Source of the DNA: Paenibacillus artemisiicola
GTDB taxonomy: Bacteria; Bacillota; Bacilli; Paenibacillales; Paenibacillaceae
Direction: 5' to 3'
DNA: 64,000 bases
Assembly: GCF_017652985.1 (NCBI RefSeq)
Contig: NZ_JAGGDJ010000016.1
Coordinates: forward strand, 1 to 64,000
Numbering within the stretch: the first letter of the stretch is position 1; the number at the start of each line of letters is the position of its first letter. The position numbers were made by a program, and so were the translations under genes. The notes beneath the pieces are model-generated. The model did no database searches and was not told the DNA's origin. It saw nothing but the letters and a program-made list of their open reading frames with translations. Positions 60,084 through 64,000 of this stretch are shown here, piece after piece.

Positions 60084-60497
60084 ATGGAAGACGAAATCCG
60101 GGAGCTGCTTTACAAAGTAGCGGGCCAGCTGCGCCGAACCTACGACGAGCTGCTGCGCGAGGTCGACCTGCACGTCGGGCAGGATCAGCTGCTCTGCCAG
60201 CTGTGGCGGGAAGAAGGCGTGACGCAGGCGCAGCTGTGCGAGCGGCTGAACGTTGAGCCGCCGACCGTCACGAACATGTTGATCAAGCTGGAGAAGAAGG
60301 GGATCGTGTCGCGCAAGCGGGATGAAGCCGACGGCCGGGTAAGCCGCGTGTACGTCACGCCCGAAGGACGTGCCTTGCTGAAGCCAGTGGAAAGCATCTG
60401 GCACAGCGTAACCGAGAAGCTCCTGGCGGATTTTCCGTCCGAAGAGCGTGCGCGGTTGGTGGCGATGCTGCGGCGGATGGACCGGAATCTGGAGTGA
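60084..60497 (+). CDS. MarR family transcriptional regulator
   Basis: 137 aa winged helix: LLYKVAGQLRRTYDELLREVDLHVGQDQLLCQLWREEGVTQAQLCERLNVEPPTVTNMLIKLEKKGIVSRKRDEADGRVSRVYVTPEGRAL, all canonical MarR positions. ATG 60084 is 9 bases after AAGGAGG; the frame reaches back to 59958 across the operator and promoter. Copies of its probable operator lie before itself and before the oxidoreductase that follows at 60558. Confidence 0.93.
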   Translation: MEDEIRELLYKVAGQLRRTYDELLREVDLHVGQDQLLCQLWREEGVTQAQLCERLNVEPPTVTNMLIKLEKKGIVSRKRDEADGRVSRVYVTPEGRALLKPVESIWHSVTEKLLADFPSEERARLVAMLRRMDRNLE

Positions 60498-60511
60498 ATC
60501 TTTTTAGTTTA

Positions 60512-60531
60512 TTATTTGGCTGGCTAATTAT
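60512..60531. promoter_or_regulatory. Second MarR operator, before Gfo/Idh/MocA gene
   Basis: TTATTTGGCTGGCTAATTAT shares 15 of 20 positions with the operator at 60039-60058. Confidence 0.5.
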
Positions 60532-60557
60532 ATCGCGAACAGGAGCGTGAATGATTG

Positions 60558-61685
60558 ATGCATAATTCTGCGATCGGAGTCGGTATTATCGGCGGTTCGA
60601 TCAACAACGGCTGGGCGAAAGGGACGCACGTCCCGGCGATCCGGGAGCTGCCCGGACTGACGCTGGCGGCCGTGGCCACGAGCCGGATCGAGAGCGCGGA
60701 GGCGAGCGCCCGCGAGTTCGGCGCGGCGCATGCGTTCGCGGACGCGGGCGAACTGGCGCGGCATCCGGGCGTGGATCTCGTCGTGGCCAGCGTCAAGGTG
60801 ACGGAGCACGACGAGGCCGTGAAGGCGGCGATCGGAGCCGGCAAGCACGTCTATTGCGAATGGCCGCTGGCATCCGACACCGCGCGGGCCGAGGAGCTGC
60901 TGCGCCTGGCCGCGGAATCCCCGCGGCTTCATGCCGTCGTCGGGCTGCAGGCGAGACAGGCGCCGGAGATTAACTACGCGAAGGACCTCGTCGCGGACGG
61001 CTACGTCGGACGGGTCCTGTCCGTCAATCTGCGCGTCAACGCGGAAATCATGGGCGGCTTCGCGTTCGCTTCCAGCCGCTATACGCTCGACAAATCCGCG
61101 GGCGGCAATTTGTTCGCCATTTACGGCGGCCATACGCTCGACGCGCTGACGTACATGCTCGGCGATTTCACGGAGCTGTCCGCGACGGTCGCGAACCGAT
61201 ATCCGCAAGCGGAGATGATCGGAGGGAACGGAGAGCTCGCCGACAAATCGTCCGACGACCAGATTCTCTTGCACGGCAAGCTGGCTGGCGGTGCGATGGC
61301 GAGCATCCACATCCAAGGCGGCGTACGGCACGAGATTGGCCTCGCCCTGGATATTTTCGGCGATCGCGGCACGCTCGCGCTGCGCAATGCGAAGGGCAGC
61401 ATCCAGATGGGCCCGTACCAGCTGCTCGGCGCGCGAAGGAACGGGCTGGACCCGTCGTCCCCGCTTGAGCCGCTGGCCGTGCCGGCGGCCTACCTCCGCG
61501 TGCCGGAGTCGCTTATCCGCCAAGGCGGCCCCGTCGTCAACGTGGCAGGGGCGCTCGGCAGACTGGCCGAGGACATCCGGGAGGGTACGTCCCGGCTGCC
61601 GACGTTCGCGGACGCGGTGAAGGTGCACCGCCTGCTGGACGCGGTCGCAAGGGCGGCCGAGACCGGCGAACGCCAATTCGTATAG
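60558..61685 (+). CDS. Gfo/Idh/MocA family oxidoreductase
   Basis: 375-aa NAD(P)-binding protein. GVGIIGGSINNGWAKGTHVPAIRELPGLTLAAVATSR is the Rossmann start, CEWPLASDTARAEELLRLA carries the conserved lysine replaced in this group (usual EKP appears as EWP), and the C-terminal half is the substrate-binding domain (GGNLFAIYGGHTLDALTYMLG). The EWP and YGGHTLD variants resemble Gal80-like relatives that may regulate rather than catalyse. ATG 60558 is used (TTG 60555 is 3 bases before); AGGAG lies 12-13 bases upstream. Probably controlled by the adjacent MarR. Confidence 0.87.
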   Translation: MHNSAIGVGIIGGSINNGWAKGTHVPAIRELPGLTLAAVATSRIESAEASAREFGAAHAFADAGELARHPGVDLVVASVKVTEHDEAVKAAIGAGKHVYCEWPLASDTARAEELLRLAAESPRLHAVVGLQARQAPEINYAKDLVADGYVGRVLSVNLRVNAEIMGGFAFASSRYTLDKSAGGNLFAIYGGHTLDALTYMLGDFTELSATVANRYPQAEMIGGNGELADKSSDDQILLHGKLAGGAMASIHIQGGVRHEIGLALDIFGDRGTLALRNAKGSIQMGPYQLLGARRNGLDPSSPLEPLAVPAAYLRVPESLIRQGGPVVNVAGALGRLAEDIREGTSRLPTFADAVKVHRLLDAVARAAETGERQFV

Positions 61686-61707
61686 GACCCGGCTTGCGGG
61701 AAGCAAA

Positions 61708-61739
61708 AGAGACCTGCCGCGTTGAAGCGGCAGGTCTCT
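61708..61739 (+). terminator. Hairpin after oxidoreductase
   Basis: AGAGACCTGCCGC / GCGGCAGGTCTCT with a short loop; T run poor (ATTGG). Confidence 0.6.
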
Positions 61740-61831
61740 ATTGGCTATGCGGCCGTGAACGTCCCCGGGCATAGCCCCATTCGCAGCGGTCGCTGCAGGA
61801 CGTCCGAAACGGACAAACGGGGAGAAATGAA

Positions 61832-61868
61832 TTGACAGCCTTTAATTGATAATGATAATCTTTATCAA
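61832..61868 (+). promoter_or_regulatory. Fur-regulated promoter (second)
   Basis: TTGACA (61832-61837), 16 bases, GATAAT (61854-61859) inside a Fur box TTGATAATGATAATCTTTATCAA (61846-61868). Confidence 0.85.
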
Positions 61869-61970
61869 TGTCAGCCGATTCCAGAACTTCCGCGCGTCCG
61901 GCAATTGCCTGCGGCGCCGGCGGCACGGATCGCGCTGCATTTAATCGTCATACCTGGTGGGAGGGTTACC

Positions 61971-62996
61971 GTGTTCAAGAGAAACCGATTGATCGGCATC
62001 GTTCCGATGCTGCTGCTCGTCCTGCTGCTGGCGGCATGCGGGAACGCGAACAACGCGCCGGAGAACGCCGCGGCGCCGGCCGGCGAAGAAACGTCCGCAC
62101 CGGCGAATGAGACGTCCGCGTCCGATGGCGGCGAAGCGTCCGGGGAAGGCGCCTCCGCGAAGCGCGTCTTCAAGCACGCGCTGGGCGAAACCGTCATTCC
62201 CGCTCATCCGGAGCGGGTCGTGACGCTGCAATACGTCAGCCAGATGCTGTCCGTCGGCGTGAAGCCGATCGGGGCGCTCGATTATTTGCTCGACGGCCAG
62301 GATCCGGCCTTCCAGGGCATCGAAGAGGTCGGCAGCTCCGAATCGGTCAACTACGAGAAGATTTTGTCGCTGAAGCCGGACCTTATCATCGCGGCGGACC
62401 TGGAGCAGGCCGACTACGACAAGCTGTCCAAGATCGCGCCGACCGTCAGCGTGCCGTGGATGGGCTACGACGTCTTCGGCCACGTGAAGGTCGTCGGCGA
62501 CATCTTGAACCGCCAGAAGGAAGCGGCCGCATGGCAAGCCGGGTTCGACGAGAAGATCAAGGCGGCGAAGGAGCAGATCGCCGGCGCGATCGGCGCGGAC
62601 AAGACGGTGGCGATCTACCGGATCGATCCGAAGGAGTTCTACGTCTACGGCGTGCGGAACATCGGCTTCACGCTGTACAAGGCGCTCGACCTGAAGCGGC
62701 CGGCGCTCGTGCAGCAGGAGATCGACAAGGACCCGAACCTGTGGGCGATTCCGATCTCGCTCGAGCTGCTGCCGGATTACGGCGCGGATTACGCGTTCGT
62801 CACGCTGCTGCCGGGCGAGGACGCCGAGAAACGCTTCGAGGAGATTAAGTCGAGCGCGCTGTGGAAGAACATCCCCGCCGTCAAGAACGGCCATGTGTTC
62901 CAGATCAGCATGGATACGTGGCTCGGCTATACGCCGCACGACATCGAGACGCAGCTGCAGGAGGCCGTGAAGCTGCTCACGCAGCCGCAGCCTTGA
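61971..62996 (+). CDS. Iron-siderophore ABC transporter substrate-binding lipoprotein
   Basis: 341 aa. Signal peptide and lipobox LAACG, an Ala/Pro/Ser/Glu-rich linker, then the binding-protein domain: HALGETVIPAHPERVVTLQYVSQMLSVGVKPIGALDYLL..EEVGSSESVNYEKILSLKPDLIIAADLEQADYDKLSKIAPTV. It is a second orphan binding protein, with no permease adjacent, like the one at 55358; the two share the family fold but differ in sequence. Start GTG 61971 with GGGAGGGTT about 5 bases upstream. A terminator follows at 63023, and Fur control is clear from the box upstream. Confidence 0.92.
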   Translation: MFKRNRLIGIVPMLLLVLLLAACGNANNAPENAAAPAGEETSAPANETSASDGGEASGEGASAKRVFKHALGETVIPAHPERVVTLQYVSQMLSVGVKPIGALDYLLDGQDPAFQGIEEVGSSESVNYEKILSLKPDLIIAADLEQADYDKLSKIAPTVSVPWMGYDVFGHVKVVGDILNRQKEAAAWQAGFDEKIKAAKEQIAGAIGADKTVAIYRIDPKEFYVYGVRNIGFTLYKALDLKRPALVQQEIDKDPNLWAIPISLELLPDYGADYAFVTLLPGEDAEKRFEEIKSSALWKNIPAVKNGHVFQISMDTWLGYTPHDIETQLQEAVKLLTQPQP

Positions 62997-63022
62997 CGGC
63001 GCGGCGGATCGCGCATCACGCG

Positions 63023-63059
63023 AACAAGGACAACCCGGCATCCGGGTTGTCCTTGTTTT
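63023..63059. terminator. Bidirectional terminator
   Basis: AACAAGGACAACCCGG / CCGGGTTGTCCTTGTT hairpin with T-run on plus strand, between convergent genes. Confidence 0.9.
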
Positions 63060-63110
63060 GATTCGGCCGTCCGCGGGCTTGACCGCCCGCAGGCTTGACC
63101 GTCCGCAGGC

Positions 63111-64000
63111 TTACGCCAGCGCTGCGGCTTGGCCGCGGATCGTCAGCACCTTGTCCGGGTCCCAGCCGACGTTCGCCGTGAACGTCAGCTCGAGCGCGTC
63201 GCCGTCCAGCCGGCAGGCGAGCGCGTACGTGAACGGCGTCTCCACGAGCATCAGCCGGATGTCCAGCGTATCGTCGTTCCGCCAGGCGAAGCTGCCTTCG
63301 ACGCGCTGCTCGGCGCCCTGCTTCACGTCTCCGACGCGCAGGCGGCTCGCCGTCCACGCGCCGCGTCCGAGCTTCGCCGTCTGCTCGCCGAGCTCGTCGT
63401 TGCCGATCGTGAGCTCCGCGCCCTGCTCCGAGAAGCGCACCGCGAGCGAATCGAGGCGCAGCTCGTTCGGCTCGAGGCGGAAGACCCGGCCGTCCAGCCG
63501 CGCTTCGGCCGGCGAGGACGCTTCGGCCTGCGGCGGGTCGAGCCGCAGCGCCGCGAGCCGTTCCTCCAGCGCCGCTTGCGCCGCGGCGTCCGGAGCGGGA
63601 GCGGCGTCCGCCGACAGCGCCGGCAGCAGCTCGGCCCAGGCGGCGTCCAGCACGGCCTGCATGTCGGCGACGCCGGACGTAATCGCGAGCACCGCCTCCT
63701 GCTCGGGCAGGACGACGCAGAATTGGCCGAACGCGCCGTCGCCGCGGTACGCGCCGTGGCGGCAGCGCCAGAATTGGTAGCCGTAGCCCTGCGTCCAGTC
63801 GTTGGCCCGGCCGTCGTCGTTGTCGATCTGGAAGCTCGTCGCCTCGTCGATCCACGCCGCCGGCAGGATTTGCTCGCCTTCCCAGACGCCGTGCTGCAGA
63901 TACAGCTGGCCGAACTTGGCGATGTCCTCGGTCGTGACGTTCAGGCCCCAGCCGCCGACCTCGATGCCGCGCGGACACGTCTCCCACGTGCCCTCGGTCA
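63111..64000 (-). CDS. Beta-lactamase-family serine hydrolase (partial, 5' end off window)
   Basis: The C-terminal ~296 residues are present. The visible part has ..EVGGWGLNVTTEDIAKFGQLYLQHGVWEGEQILPAAWIDEATS.., GYGYQFWRC and YRGDGAFGQFCVVLPEQEAVLAITSG, standard for class C beta-lactamase-like (serine hydrolase) proteins. The catalytic SxxK and YxN motifs would lie beyond the right edge. A long C-terminal part (after TSGVADMQAVLDAAWAEL) forms an extra beta-rich domain found in this group of hydrolases. The stop is at 63111. Base 64000 is inside the gene, so no start can be given. Confidence 0.85.
   Translation of the reverse strand, partial: TEGTWETCPRGIEVGGWGLNVTTEDIAKFGQLYLQHGVWEGEQILPAAWIDEATSFQIDNDDGRANDWTQGYGYQFWRCRHGAYRGDGAFGQFCVVLPEQEAVLAITSGVADMQAVLDAAWAELLPALSADAAPAPDAAAQAALEERLAALRLDPPQAEASSPAEARLDGRVFRLEPNELRLDSLAVRFSEQGAELTIGNDELGEQTAKLGRGAWTASRLRVGDVKQGAEQRVEGSFAWRNDDTLDIRLMLVETPFTYALACRLDGDALELTFTANVGWDPDKVLTIRGQAAALA

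Overview
The window is a stretch of a high-G+C, endospore-forming, flagellated Firmicute, most likely of the Paenibacillaceae (Paenibacillus or Cohnella type). The evidence is the gene order rRNA - guaB - dacA - pdxS - pdxT - serS - tRNA-Ser - tadA, which matches the origin-proximal region of Bacillus and relatives. Spore-linked genes (SspP-like protein, Spo0E-like phosphatase, sporulation-type histidine kinase), strong AGGAGG-type ribosome sites and frequent TTG/GTG starts agree. No CRISPR array, insertion sequence or intact prophage was seen.

Layout. 1-330: end of an rRNA operon (23S 3' end, 5S, terminator). 428-8071: housekeeping block (lipoprotein glycosidase-like protein, IMP dehydrogenase, PBP5-type carboxypeptidase, PLP synthase pair, seryl-tRNA synthetase, tRNA-Ser). 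8200-10125: small spore-type proteins and a lipoprotein. 10240-13139: azoreductase, and a TetR regulator divergent from an aldo-keto reductase. 13400-15900: an A+T-richer patch of orphan proteins ending at tRNA-Arg. 15899-20714: Spo0E-like protein, tadA, a histidine kinase preceded by DnaA-box-like sites, a short NAD(P)-binding protein and RluF. 21209-23580: a MurE-like ligase and an amino-acid racemase behind a long leader. 23830-25432: motAB under a SigD-like promoter.

25651-39873: mixed accessory genes. These include pterin dehydratase, acetyltransferase, a secreted protein with a possible CYTH-like core, sulfurtransferase, a lower-G+C two-gene insertion, a TMEM175-type channel, an S9 peptidase, a membrane/XRE operon, a prolyl 4-hydroxylase, a TetR gene with a KNEP-repeat membrane protein, and a GH29 fucosidase. 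40100-45047: an ECF sigma cassette, a MarR regulator with three operator copies, a VOC protein, DUF4328 and a Lon-like S16 protease. 45388-50800: glutamate dehydrogenase, meso-DAP dehydrogenase, Gly-Pro-rich surface-type proteins and an S-layer-homology protein. 51013-64000: sulfatase, ABC-F ATPase, PhyH dioxygenase, two Fur-box-controlled siderophore-binding lipoproteins without permeases, SDR, XRE/MLTR regulator, 2-hydroxyacid dehydrogenase, MarR plus Gfo/Idh/MocA pair, and a serine hydrolase cut by the right edge.

The best candidates for something undescribed are the MurE-like ligase plus racemase pair with its long leader, the secreted CYTH-like protein, the ECF sigma cassette, and the DnaA-box cluster ahead of a sporulation-type kinase. 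Functional statements rest on motif recognition by eye; no database search was possible.
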